Numbered from the stretch's first letter, positions 1-6,297 are shown. The stretch is 10,213 nucleotides of DNA from Actinobacteria bacterium UBA4719 (GCA_002404345.1 DHJN01000160.1:6651-16863); one strand, 5' to 3'. Translations and numbers: made by a program. The notes: generated by a model not told the origin, from the sequence alone.

Positions 1-148
1 TTGACTAAGATCTCATCCGAATAGCTCAATTTTAACCGAAAACAGACATTAGTCCGCGAATTTTTCACCCGAAATGACTCAGGACTTTCATTCTGCGAAT
101 GCGTCGCGTGACGTGCCCCGCACCCCACACTGGAAAGGCCACGCCAGC
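1..148 (+). promoter_or_regulatory. AT-rich leader of the multicopper oxidase
   Basis: The first 75 bases are clearly AT-richer than the rest of the window, as expected of a promoter region. A TTGACT hexamer at 1-6 resembles a -35 box, but no convincing -10 hexamer follows at 16-18 bases, so the promoter is not pinned down. CCGAAA-type words recur at 36-42 and 69-74. The reading frame of the oxidase is open back to an ATG at 74, which has no Shine-Dalgarno sequence. The GGAAAGG at 132-138 favours translation from the ATG at 149, which would make 74-148 part of the leader. Confidence 0.3.
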
Positions 149-1591
149 ATGCTGGAGCTGCCCCGTCGGAACATCCTGCTCGGTGCCTTCGGGCTCGCCG
201 GCCTTGCTGCGGTCAACGCCTGTGGGGGCACAACCGCAGTGCCGCCCACAGCCGAGTCCGTACGCCACGCCGAGGCGCTCCGCCGAAGGCCTGGCCAGCG
301 CGTCGTCACCGCAAGGCTGACGCCACGACCGGTCACGGTCGACCTCGGCGGTCCAGTGGTCAACACCTGGGCCTACGGCGACTCGGTGCCAGGACCACTG
401 CTGCGGGCCCGAGCCGGCGACCTGATGCGGGTCCAGGTGGATAACCGGCTGCCGGCCACGACAAGCGTGCACTGGCACGGGATCGCGCTGCGCCACGACA
501 TGGACGGCGTGCCGGGCGTGACTCAGGCCCCGATCAACGCCGGGAGCTCGTTTACCTACGAGTTCACCGTCCCGGACCCGGGCACCTACTTCTACCACCC
601 CCATTCCGGCGTACAGCTCGACCGCGGCCTGCACGGCGCTCTGCTGGTGGACGACCCGGCCGACCCCGGCGGCTACGACGTCGAACGGACCGTGGTGCTC
701 GATGACTGGGTCGATGGCACCGGCCGCACCCCCGAGCAGGTTCTCAAGGGCCTCACCGAGGGTTCAGGAAAGGGCGGCAAGGGGGGAGGCCTCACACCCC
801 TGTTGGGCGTAGCCGGCGATGTCGCCTATCCGCACTACCTGGCCAATGGACGTGTCCCCGCCGCCCCAGTGACCCTGAGCGCCAAGCCCGGTCAGCGGCT
901 GAGGTTGCGCCTGATAAACGCCGGCTCGGACACCGCGTTCCGGGTCGCGCTCGGCGGTCACCGGCTCACCGTCACCCACAGTGACGGGTTCCCCGTCGTG
1001 CCCGTGACTACCGACGCGCTGCTGATCGGGATGGGCGAGCGGTATGACGTGCTGGTCACCGTCGGTGACGGTGTCTTCCCGCTCGTCGCAGTCGCCGAGG
1101 GCAAGCAGGGAAACGCTCTTGCCCTCGTGCGTTCGGCGGCCGGCACACCGCCATCGGCCTCCGCCCGCCCAACCGAGCTCGCCGGGAAGGTCACCCTAGG
1201 CACGGACCTGAGCGCCGCAGATGCGGTCCGGCTCCAGGCCAAGGGCGTGGACCGGCGCCATGACCTGCTCCTGAGCGGTTCGACAACCCCGTATCGGTGG
1301 ACCGTCAACGGGAAGGCCTTCCCCGACGCCGACCCGTTGCCGATCGAGGCGGGTCAGCGGGTCCGGCTGCGGTTCAAGAACATGACGATGATGTTCCACC
1401 CGATGCACGTCCACGGGCACACCTTCGGTCTGGTCCGTGGTGGCGCACGCAAGGACACGGTCATTGTGCGCCCGATGCAGACCGTAGAGGTGGACTTCGA
1501 CGCCAACAACCCCGGTCAGTGGATGACCCACTGCCACAACATCTACCACGCCGAGACCGGCATGATGACGACCCTGGCCTACAAGTCCTGA
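149..1591 (+). CDS. Tat-exported multicopper oxidase (laccase/CueO-like), probable lipoprotein
   Basis: This is a three-cupredoxin-domain multicopper oxidase of 480 aa, a normal length for the CueO/CotA/laccase group. The family oxidises phenols or metal ions such as Cu(I) or Mn(II) and reduces O2 to water at a type 2/type 3 copper cluster. All four copper-binding motifs are visible: HWHG (residues 108-111), HPH (150-152), HPMHVHGH (417-424) and HCHNIYHAETGM (461-472). The last supplies the type 1 Cys462 with axial Met472. The N-terminus has twin arginines (6-7), a hydrophobic stretch and a Cys at 25 in a loose lipobox (VNAC), so Tat export and lipid anchoring are likely. The ATG at 149 was chosen because GGAAAGG lies 10 bases upstream and the twin arginines then sit near the N-terminus. 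An ATG at 74 would add 25 residues with no ribosome site. A Gly/Lys-rich loop (about 205-214) interrupts domain 2. The physiological substrate is not visible. Family assignment is certain; a copper-resistance role is inference. Confidence 0.95.
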   Translation: MLELPRRNILLGAFGLAGLAAVNACGGTTAVPPTAESVRHAEALRRRPGQRVVTARLTPRPVTVDLGGPVVNTWAYGDSVPGPLLRARAGDLMRVQVDNRLPATTSVHWHGIALRHDMDGVPGVTQAPINAGSSFTYEFTVPDPGTYFYHPHSGVQLDRGLHGALLVDDPADPGGYDVERTVVLDDWVDGTGRTPEQVLKGLTEGSGKGGKGGGLTPLLGVAGDVAYPHYLANGRVPAAPVTLSAKPGQRLRLRLINAGSDTAFRVALGGHRLTVTHSDGFPVVPVTTDALLIGMGERYDVLVTVGDGVFPLVAVAEGKQGNALALVRSAAGTPPSASARPTELAGKVTLGTDLSAADAVRLQAKGVDRRHDLLLSGSTTPYRWTVNGKAFPDADPLPIEAGQRVRLRFKNMTMMFHPMHVHGHTFGLVRGGARKDTVIVRPMQTVEVDFDANNPGQWMTHCHNIYHAETGMMTTLAYKS

Positions 1592-1617
1592 CCGCGGGCG
1601 CACCGTAGGGCAGACAC

Positions 1618-1652
1618 AAAGCCCGGCCGCCTCGTGGCGGCGGCCGGGCTTT
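1618..1652 (+). terminator. Strong hairpin terminator between convergent genes
   Basis: A perfect 14-bp stem (1618-1631 paired with 1639-1652), almost all G/C, closes a 7-base loop. The arms begin with AAA and end with TTT, so the structure reads as an intrinsic terminator on both strands. It lies 26 bases after the oxidase stop and 54 bases past the stop of the convergent Flp pilin gene, so it probably ends both transcripts. Confidence 0.9.
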
Positions 1653-1706
1653 ATGTCATCGAACTACCGCTGGGACCAGTGATGGGAGCGCGGAGCGCCC
1701 CTCAGA

Positions 1707-1880
1707 TCAGATGCTGGTGGCGACGGTGGTGAACAAGCTGCTCAGGTTGTTCCCCAAGACGGTGACGACGGCGATGATGACGACGGCGATGAGAGCCACC
1801 ATCAGGCCATACTCGACAGCTGTGGCGCCGCGCTCGGGATCCTGACGTCTTGCCTGGAGCTTGATAAGTCGTGACAGCAT
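1707..1880 (-). CDS. Flp/Fap-type (type IVb) prepilin, 57 aa
   Basis: This small gene encodes a prepilin of the Flp family, whose members build the tight-adherence (Tad) pilus. The 57-residue protein has a short basic leader (residues 1-18), then the hallmark G-ATAVEY site (residues 18-24). A prepilin peptidase of the TadV/CpaA type would cut after Gly18, which leaves Glu at +5 and Tyr at +6. One hydrophobic segment (about 25-42) and a short polar tail follow. The start is ATG at 1880, with AGAGG six bases upstream. Size and layout match Flp pilins. No tadA, tadB, tadC, rcpC or peptidase gene is in the window, so the assembly machinery must lie elsewhere. A 263-bp leader separates it from the OmpA-domain gene upstream, so separate transcription is likely. 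Confidence 0.9.
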   Translation of the reverse strand: MLSRLIKLQARRQDPERGATAVEYGLMVALIAVVIIAVVTVLGNNLSSLFTTVATSI

Positions 1881-2012
1881 GTCATGCCTCTTTTGGAGGG
1901 TTGCTTTGAGAGAAATGGCCGCCGCTGCGCCCCCTTAAGTGTGTTTGTGACGGTTCGTCGTCGCAATCGCTCTTTAGGCTGGGTATTCATCCAAATGCAG
2001 CGACATGACCAA

Positions 2013-2037
2013 CCGAAAAGACCACCCGAAAAGACCA
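2013..2037. repeat. Tandem 12-bp direct repeat upstream of the Flp pilin
   Basis: CCGAAAAGACCA occurs twice, at 2013-2024 and 2026-2037, separated by one base. It lies about 130 bases upstream of the Flp start codon in a comparatively AT-rich noncoding stretch. The spacing is a little over one helical turn, so two protein subunits could bind the same face. It may be an activator site for the pilin gene. No regulator is identified. Confidence 0.5.
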
Positions 2038-2088
2038 GTGACACAATGCTTCGCTTGTGGTTGTTGTCGTATTGCGCCTGCCCAAGAT

Positions 2089-2111
2089 CGTGGACGACTC
2101 CGCCGTCCACG
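2089..2111 (-). terminator. Hairpin after the OmpA-domain gene, possible terminator
   Basis: A perfect 8-bp inverted repeat (CGTGGACG paired with CGTCCACG) with a 7-base loop begins 33 bases after the stop codon of the OmpA-domain gene on the minus strand. It has no T-tract, which is common among GC-rich actinobacterial terminators but also makes the call uncertain. It would separate the hydrolase operon from the Flp gene. Confidence 0.4.
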
Positions 2112-2143
2112 CCGAGCCGCGGCTGGACCCGCACGCCCTGCGG

Positions 2144-3280
2144 TCAGCGGGGGACAGGGAGGACGATGGTGACGCGGCGGTTGCGTGCACGGCCGGTGCC
2201 GCTGGTATTGGGCGCGATGGGGTTGGCGTGACCGAATCCCTGCGGGATCAGGGTCACGTGTAGGCCGACCAGCGCTCGCTGCAGGACGCCGGCGACAGCC
2301 AGCGCCCGGGTCCGGGACAGTGCGAGGTCATAGTCGATGCTTCCGAGGTTGTCTGTATACCCGTTGACCTGGATGGTCCCGGTCACGTTCGTGTGGCGAA
2401 CCTGCTGGGCGAGGTGAGTCAAAGCCGTGCTGGCCGCTGGGGTCAGGGCCGCAGAGTCGAAGGCAAACAGAACGTCCGACCTAAGGACGACCTGCTTTCC
2501 GGCTTGGACTTTGGGGACTACCTTGGGATCGGCTCTTGCGATGGCGGGCAGCGCCGTCCGCGCCGGACGCGCCCTCTGGGTCGTAGAGGCCGCGGTCGTG
2601 GCGGCGAGCCGGCTCGGCGCGACAGGGTGCGCCTCCTGGTGTCCGGCGGTGGACCCGCCTCGCCAGCTCAGGACCGCCGCCAGCAGCAGCACGGCTACGG
2701 TGGCGACGCCCCAGCGACGGCGGGACGTTGAGAGCAGGGCCGTGCCACCGGAGGCAGAAGTGCGCCAACGAGGAGGGTTGGTTCCGTCGGTGTGGTGGAG
2801 GGCGCGGTCGTGCCTTTCGCGAGCGATCGCGTTGAGTCCGCCGGTCACGCCGATGACGTCATCGGTCCCTGCGATCTGGGCGAAAAGAGCCCGGGTGTCC
2901 CCTTGAACCAACAGGGACTGCAGAGTTGAGTCAGGGCCCCATGTGCCCCATGTGGTGGACAGCCGCACGTTGACGCAGACTCGGCGGCTCGTTGGCCCTG
3001 TGCCAGCGAAATTCCCTGTGTGGTTGCCGGACACCACGGCTTCCTCGACCACGAGTGCCTTCGACACAAGGCGCGATGTCAGCGTCAGTCTGAGGTCGTC
3101 GAAGCCGGTCATCAACGCATCGACCGCGTCCCCGATCCCGATCCTTGTGAACGCGATCCGATCCTCGCCGGACATCACCACCAGGGTGGCATCGGCGGCG
3201 AAGCATGACGTGACGGCGACTCGGTCGCCGGCGTGCAGCGCCGCACCAATTCGCTCGAGAGTCCTGTTGGGATCGTCCAT
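2144..3280 (-). CDS. SnoaL/NTF2-like domain + transmembrane helix + OmpA-like peptidoglycan-binding domain
   Basis: This 378-aa protein has three parts. Residues about 5-131 look like a SnoaL/NTF2-like domain: an initial helix LERIGAALHAGD, then a strand-rich body rich in Val and Thr. An RRR (187-189) precedes one hydrophobic helix (about 191-207). A Thr/Ala/Pro-rich linker (about 208-263) leads to an OmpA-family domain (about 264-376). That domain keeps the family core: TDNLG with Asp310, SRTRA with Arg325, and NRR at 367-369. In OmpA relatives the Asp and Arg bind diaminopimelate of peptidoglycan. The charge pattern suggests N-in/C-out, with the SnoaL-like part in the cytoplasm and the OmpA part in the wall. 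The ATG at 3280 has GGAGG seven bases upstream. The frame stays open further upstream, but that would run into the preceding gene. It lies 74 bases after the SDR gene, probably in the same operon. The OmpA domain and helix are clear. The N-terminal fold is a moderate call and the function is unknown. Confidence 0.85.
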   Translation of the reverse strand: MDDPNRTLERIGAALHAGDRVAVTSCFAADATLVVMSGEDRIAFTRIGIGDAVDALMTGFDDLRLTLTSRLVSKALVVEEAVVSGNHTGNFAGTGPTSRRVCVNVRLSTTWGTWGPDSTLQSLLVQGDTRALFAQIAGTDDVIGVTGGLNAIARERHDRALHHTDGTNPPRWRTSASGGTALLSTSRRRWGVATVAVLLLAAVLSWRGGSTAGHQEAHPVAPSRLAATTAASTTQRARPARTALPAIARADPKVVPKVQAGKQVVLRSDVLFAFDSAALTPAASTALTHLAQQVRHTNVTGTIQVNGYTDNLGSIDYDLALSRTRALAVAGVLQRALVGLHVTLIPQGFGHANPIAPNTSGTGRARNRRVTIVLPVPR

Positions 3281-3354
3281 CTCACCACCTCCAACAAGCG
3301 TCCCATTCCTTGTCGGTCGCTGTCTGGCGATCGGCGCAGGTGGAGGCTGAGATC

Positions 3355-4116
3355 TTACCTGCTGGGCTTGATCGGGGGAGTGGACGCGCTCAGCCACTGC
3401 TCGAAGGTCAGACTGCCCCGCGGGCCGGGCCCGGTCGGCAGCAGGGAGCCGCCAGTCATGGCACGGCCTGCAGCACCGGGCACCCAGATCCCCACCACGC
3501 GTCGTCGCTGGCCGTGCGCGTGGACCACCCGGCGGGCGAGGTCGACCAGCTCGTGCTCCTGCGGCCCGGCGAGCTCAGGTGCCATGCCCACGGCCGGCCC
3601 CACGGCGAGGGCGGCCAATGCTGCGGCCACCTCCCGGGCGGCCACCGGCTGGACGCGCATATGGGGCACGATGGCCAGCGGGCCGTGCATGCGCGCCAGG
3701 AGCTGCCCGGCGAACTCGTGGAACTGGGTGGCCCGAAGCACGCTGCCCTGCACCGGGCCGGTCAGGACCAGCTCCTCCTGGCGGCGCTTGCCCGCGTAGT
3801 AGCCGAGATCGACCCGGTCAACGCCGACGATCGACAGGGCGACGTGGTGGCGGATGCCGGCGCGCTGCTCCGCCGCCAGCAGGTTCTCGGTCCCGGCGGT
3901 GAAGAAGGCCACCGACGTGCGGCGTCGAGTGGTGGTCACGTTGCTGACGTCGACGACCGCGTCAACACCGACCAGGGCCTGCGCCAGGCCCATCCCGGTG
4001 GTGATGTCGATCCCGCGGGAGCGGGCCAGCACCACCGGCTCCTGCTTCGCGTCCCTGAGTGCTTCGACGACAAGTCCACCGACCATCCCGGTGCCACCCG
4101 CTACCGCTATGCGCAT
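3355..4116 (-). CDS. NAD(P)-binding atypical SDR / NmrA-like oxidoreductase
   Basis: The 253-aa product starts with the Rossmann element MRIAVAGGTGMVG, whose glycines at 7, 10 and 13 fit the nucleotide-binding motif of atypical short-chain dehydrogenases and NmrA-like proteins. An LxxALxGVDAVVDVSNV strand follows near residues 44-60. A Y-x-x-x-K pair is present (Tyr106, Lys110) in the expected place after SIVGVD, so catalysis remains possible. Other family members only sense NAD(P). The length fits this compact group. The start ATG overlaps the end of the hydrolase gene by 10 bases and has AGGAGG seven bases upstream, so the two genes are translationally coupled. Products of this type reduce or isomerise small carbonyl compounds or act as redox sensors. 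The substrate cannot be read from the sequence. Confidence 0.9.
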   Translation of the reverse strand: MRIAVAGGTGMVGGLVVEALRDAKQEPVVLARSRGIDITTGMGLAQALVGVDAVVDVSNVTTTRRRTSVAFFTAGTENLLAAEQRAGIRHHVALSIVGVDRVDLGYYAGKRRQEELVLTGPVQGSVLRATQFHEFAGQLLARMHGPLAIVPHMRVQPVAAREVAAALAALAVGPAVGMAPELAGPQEHELVDLARRVVHAHGQRRRVVGIWVPGAAGRAMTGGSLLPTGPGPRGSLTFEQWLSASTPPIKPSR

Positions 4117-5201
4117 CGTGGAACCTCCTCTACACCCGTGGTCGTGCTCAGGTTGCGCGTCTCAAGGCCTTCGAGCCAGCTCACGATGACGTCGAGGGAA
4201 AGGCGCAGGTTTCCGACCTGCACGTGGTTCTGGGCTTGCTCGCTGCGGGTGAACAGGCGGGCGGTGACCGAGCGGGCGTTCGTCAGCAGATCGATCTGCT
4301 GAGCGAACTGGTGCACGGGAACGTAGTGGTCTTCAGTCCCGGCCATGACGAGCACGTCTTGGGTGAGGTCACGCGACAAGCTCCTGGTCTCATAGCACAT
4401 CGTTTCTCGCAGGAAGTCGTATGGCGTCGAGGTGCCGGTGACGTGCATGCCCTGCCTCACTCCCCATTCGACCACGAGGCTTTGGCGCATGACAGCGCCC
4501 ACCATGGGGTTGACCACCGCCGATGCCCTGGCCCACAGGAGCGCCCGGATCGCGTGTCGCCGGGCAGGGGAGAGCTGGCCCATGATCACTTCGTAGAAGT
4601 CCACGAGGACGTCGTCGCAGACGACGCGACGCACTCGTGGCTCCTTTGCTGCGGCTCGCACAGTAAGGCAGCCCCCGAGGGAGATGCCCAGCAGCGTGAC
4701 GTCATCCAGGTCGAAGTGGTCGAGCACGGCGGTCACCGGGCGGTCCCAGTCCGGGTGCATGGGCAGGTGCCCGTCTTCAAGGGCGGCGCCCTGACCCGGG
4801 CCATCGAAGGCCACGATGTCGTAGCCGGCATCGCGCAGGAACAGCAGCGCCGGAAACCACTCCTCGATGTAGCTGTCGAAGCCGCCGAAGACGACGATCG
4901 TGCTCTTCGGGGTTGGCGGGGTGAAACGGTAAGCGTAGAGCCGTCCGTTCCCGTAGGGGACCTGGAGGTGCTCGGCCTCGTTGACCTGGAACACCTCGCG
5001 CATCGTGTGCATGAACCTGAGCCGCGCCGGTTGCTTCGCTGGATCGTCGGGGAACATGTAGAACTCCGCGGAACGCAGGAACAACGCACCGTGCAGGAGG
5101 CGGCCATCCTCGTAGGCTTCGTGGGAAAGCTGGCTGATCTCACGGGTGTAGTCCCGGTAGTCCTTGATGCGCGGCGCCACGAAGCGCATCGCGTCAACCA
5201 T
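4107..5201 (-). CDS. Alpha/beta hydrolase with N-terminal helical region
   Basis: The 364-aa protein is a serine hydrolase of the alpha/beta fold. The nucleophile elbow GISLGG places Ser174. The acid is probably Asp291 in MAGTEDHYVP, and His326 in QAQNHVQVGN completes the triad. GGFDSYIEEW (106-115) looks like the oxyanion-hole strand, and FDGPGQG (132-138) is typical of the fold. A helical N-terminal region of about 75 residues recalls the FrsA / 2,6-dihydropseudooxynicotine hydrolase group of esterases and C-C hydrolases. The substrate is unknown. ATG 5201 is the first standard start downstream of the predicted promoter, but its ribosome site is poor. The in-frame sequence just upstream (roughly 5202-5290) also looks protein-like, so the true N-terminus may be longer. 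The frame stays open to 5948 only because it runs antisense to the TetR gene. It is the first gene of the operon with the SDR gene. Confidence 0.88.
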   Translation of the reverse strand: MVDAMRFVAPRIKDYRDYTREISQLSHEAYEDGRLLHGALFLRSAEFYMFPDDPAKQPARLRFMHTMREVFQVNEAEHLQVPYGNGRLYAYRFTPPTPKSTIVVFGGFDSYIEEWFPALLFLRDAGYDIVAFDGPGQGAALEDGHLPMHPDWDRPVTAVLDHFDLDDVTLLGISLGGCLTVRAAAKEPRVRRVVCDDVLVDFYEVIMGQLSPARRHAIRALLWARASAVVNPMVGAVMRQSLVVEWGVRQGMHVTGTSTPYDFLRETMCYETRSLSRDLTQDVLVMAGTEDHYVPVHQFAQQIDLLTNARSVTARLFTRSEQAQNHVQVGNLRLSLDVIVSWLEGLETRNLSTTTGVEEVPRCA

Positions 5202-5319
5202 CTCGGCGGACCCGTCGCTGAACCGGTTGAGCTGGAAGTTGACGCTGATGTCTGGATGGATCTCGTGGTAGCCGACGGCGAATATGGAACCTTCTTTGTG
5301 GAGTGAACCTTCGTTCGTC

Positions 5320-5348
5320 AGTGTCGCAAGAGCGTTCGGCCGTGTCAA
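5320..5348 (-). promoter_or_regulatory. Predicted sigma70-type promoter of the hydrolase operon
   Basis: On the minus strand TTGACA (5348-5343) is a perfect -35 hexamer. It is followed after exactly 17 bases by GACACT (5325-5320), a weak -10 that keeps the A, A and T of the consensus at positions 2, 4 and 6. Transcription would begin near 5313, leaving a leader of about 110 bases before ATG 5201. The -35 box abuts the palindrome at 5348-5365. Confidence 0.5.
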
Positions 5349-5365
5349 GAGTGAATATTCATTCT
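5348..5365. promoter_or_regulatory. Palindromic operator candidate for the TetR regulator
   Basis: AGAGTGAATATTCATTCT is an 18-bp palindrome with one mismatched pair, around a perfect TGAATATTCA core. Size and symmetry fit the operator of a TetR-family dimer. It touches the -35 hexamer of the hydrolase promoter, so binding would block RNA polymerase there. It lies about 45-62 bases upstream of the predicted TetR start point. Confidence 0.6.
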
Positions 5366-5397
5366 GATCGACCAATGTGCGGAGCGAAGGTTCGTTG

Positions 5398-5403
5398 TAT
5401 TTT
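5398..5403 (+). promoter_or_regulatory. Predicted -10 box of the TetR gene, possible leaderless start
   Basis: TATTTT matches the actinobacterial -10 pattern TAnnnT and ends seven bases before the ATG at 5410. Transcription would then start at or next to the A of the start codon, giving a leaderless mRNA. This fits the absence of a well-spaced Shine-Dalgarno sequence. No good -35 is seen. Confidence 0.35.
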
Positions 5404-5409
5404 GTTGCA

Positions 5410-6009
5410 ATGTCCACGTTGACGGATGAGAACCGTGCCCGACGGCGAACGCAGATCCTGGATGCTGCCCGCACGGCCCTCCACCGGCACGGCCTGGAAG
5501 CCGTGACGATGGAGGTCATCATCGCGGAGTCGGGCTTGTCGACCGGCACCGTGTACAAGTACTTCCGCGGCAAGGACGACATCCTGCGCGCGGCCGTGCT
5601 GTCCTCGATGGACGACCTGTTGCAGGTGCTGCAGCCGGTGCTCGACCGCAGCCCGACTCCCGCCCCCGAACGGCTGGTCGCCGAGCTCATCCAGCAGATC
5701 AGCGCATTTTCCTCGAGCGGGGCGGTTGACCTCACCGAGCTGGCCGTGCACGGCTGGAGCCAGGCGCAGACGACCAAGGACCTCAAGGCCGATGTGAGCG
5801 CCGCGTACTCCGCCTTCCGTTCCCGCCTGGCGGACGTCTGCGGCCGTTGGCAGGACGAGGGGACGGTCCGGCGCTCCGTCGAGCCGGCGGAGGTCGCCGA
5901 GCTGCTGCTCTCAGTCGTGCTGGGGTACGTCGCACAGAAGGCACTCACGGGACAGGGAAGTGCCGAGTCACACGCGGGCGGGCTCAGAGCCCTGCTCGGC
6001 CGCGGCTAG
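5410..6009 (+). CDS. TetR/AcrR-family transcriptional regulator
   Basis: The 199-aa product has the classic TetR DNA-binding domain: ILDAARTALHRHGLEAVTM (16-34), then the helix-turn-helix with SGLSTGTVYKYFRGKDDIL (41-59). The C-terminal ligand domain is helical and of normal length, with no recognisable subfamily signature. It is divergent from the hydrolase operon, the standard arrangement for a local repressor. A near-perfect 18-bp palindrome and repeated GAAGGTTC words lie between the two genes. The inducer is probably a substrate or product of the hydrolase/SDR enzymes (inference). The ATG at 5410 was chosen because it gives the usual short basic N-terminal arm and lies seven bases after a -10-like TATTTT. 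A GTG at 5377 and a TTG at 5395 in the same frame are alternatives; the TTG has GCGAAGG close upstream. Confidence 0.93.
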   Translation: MSTLTDENRARRRTQILDAARTALHRHGLEAVTMEVIIAESGLSTGTVYKYFRGKDDILRAAVLSSMDDLLQVLQPVLDRSPTPAPERLVAELIQQISAFSSSGAVDLTELAVHGWSQAQTTKDLKADVSAAYSAFRSRLADVCGRWQDEGTVRRSVEPAEVAELLLSVVLGYVAQKALTGQGSAESHAGGLRALLGRG

Positions 6010-6069
6010 TCTGCAGACGTCGTCGTGCGCCAGCACTGCCGGTTTGAGATATCAGGGAAGGACCGACAG

Positions 6070-6297
6070 ATGCTGCGCATACTGATGCCGCGGTTCTACG
6101 TAGTGCTTGGTGCTCTGACCACGGGCGCATTTGTTCTCATGCTCGACGCACGATCGCGCGATGACACACCAGCGACTCTGGGCTGGTTCCTGGGATTCGC
6201 GCTGGGCTTGGCAATGCTGGTGGCAGCAATCGTCATCTGGAGCCTGATGAGAAGGGTGCGACCAGAGTCCCGGCGAGGCCGTCACGCCGAGCGCTGA
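6070..6297 (+). CDS. Small two-helix membrane protein, unknown function
   Basis: This 75-aa protein has two predicted membrane helices (about residues 9-25 and 37-60), joined by a short polar loop with DARSRDD. It ends in a strongly basic tail rich in Arg, and by the positive-inside rule both ends should face the cytoplasm. ATG 6070 was chosen because GGGAAGGA ends seven bases upstream; a GTG at 6025 has no such site. It lies 60 bases after the TetR gene in the same direction and may be cotranscribed with it. No family is recognised. A role as a small accessory or stress membrane protein would be a guess. Confidence 0.72.
   Translation: MLRILMPRFYVVLGALTTGAFVLMLDARSRDDTPATLGWFLGFALGLAMLVAAIVIWSLMRRVRPESRRGRHAER

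Larger units (their letters stand above)
5287..5393. repeat. Three GAAGGTTC copies in the divergent intergenic region
   Basis: The octamer GAACCTTC reads on the plus strand at 5287-5294 and 5305-5312 (18 bases apart, start to start) and in inverse orientation as GAAGGTTC at 5386-5393. The middle copy extends to GAACCTTCGTTC (5305-5316), an inverted repeat of GAAC/GTTC. The last extends to CGAAGGTTCG (5385-5394), also dyad-symmetric. One copy sits at the predicted start point of the hydrolase transcript and one inside the predicted TetR promoter, which fits operator half-sites. Confidence 0.5.

Noticed and set aside
65..634. 189-codon minus-strand open frame over the oxidase start
   Set aside because: It is antisense to the multicopper oxidase coding region, with shadow-type composition and no ribosome site of note.
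1802..2134. 110-codon minus-strand open frame in the Flp leader
   Set aside because: It overlaps the Flp gene in another frame. Flp has a family signature and a well-spaced ribosome site, and this frame has neither.
1881..2143. Cyclic di-GMP or other riboswitch in the Flp leader
   Set aside because: No conserved riboswitch core is recognisable. Only a tandem repeat and one simple hairpin are seen.
3310..4302. 330-codon plus-strand open frame
   Set aside because: It lies opposite the SDR gene, which has a proper Rossmann motif and ribosome site. The translation has no domain features.
4059..5306. 415-codon plus-strand open frame
   Set aside because: It is antisense to the hydrolase, which carries a full catalytic triad. 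The translation is His/Val/Gly-rich and unlike any family.
5202..5948. Upstream half of a 613-codon minus-strand open frame continuing from the hydrolase
   Set aside because: It lies antisense to a clear TetR gene, and the translation upstream of about 5310 is rich in Ser/Arg without domain features. The open frame is a by-product of high-GC codon use.
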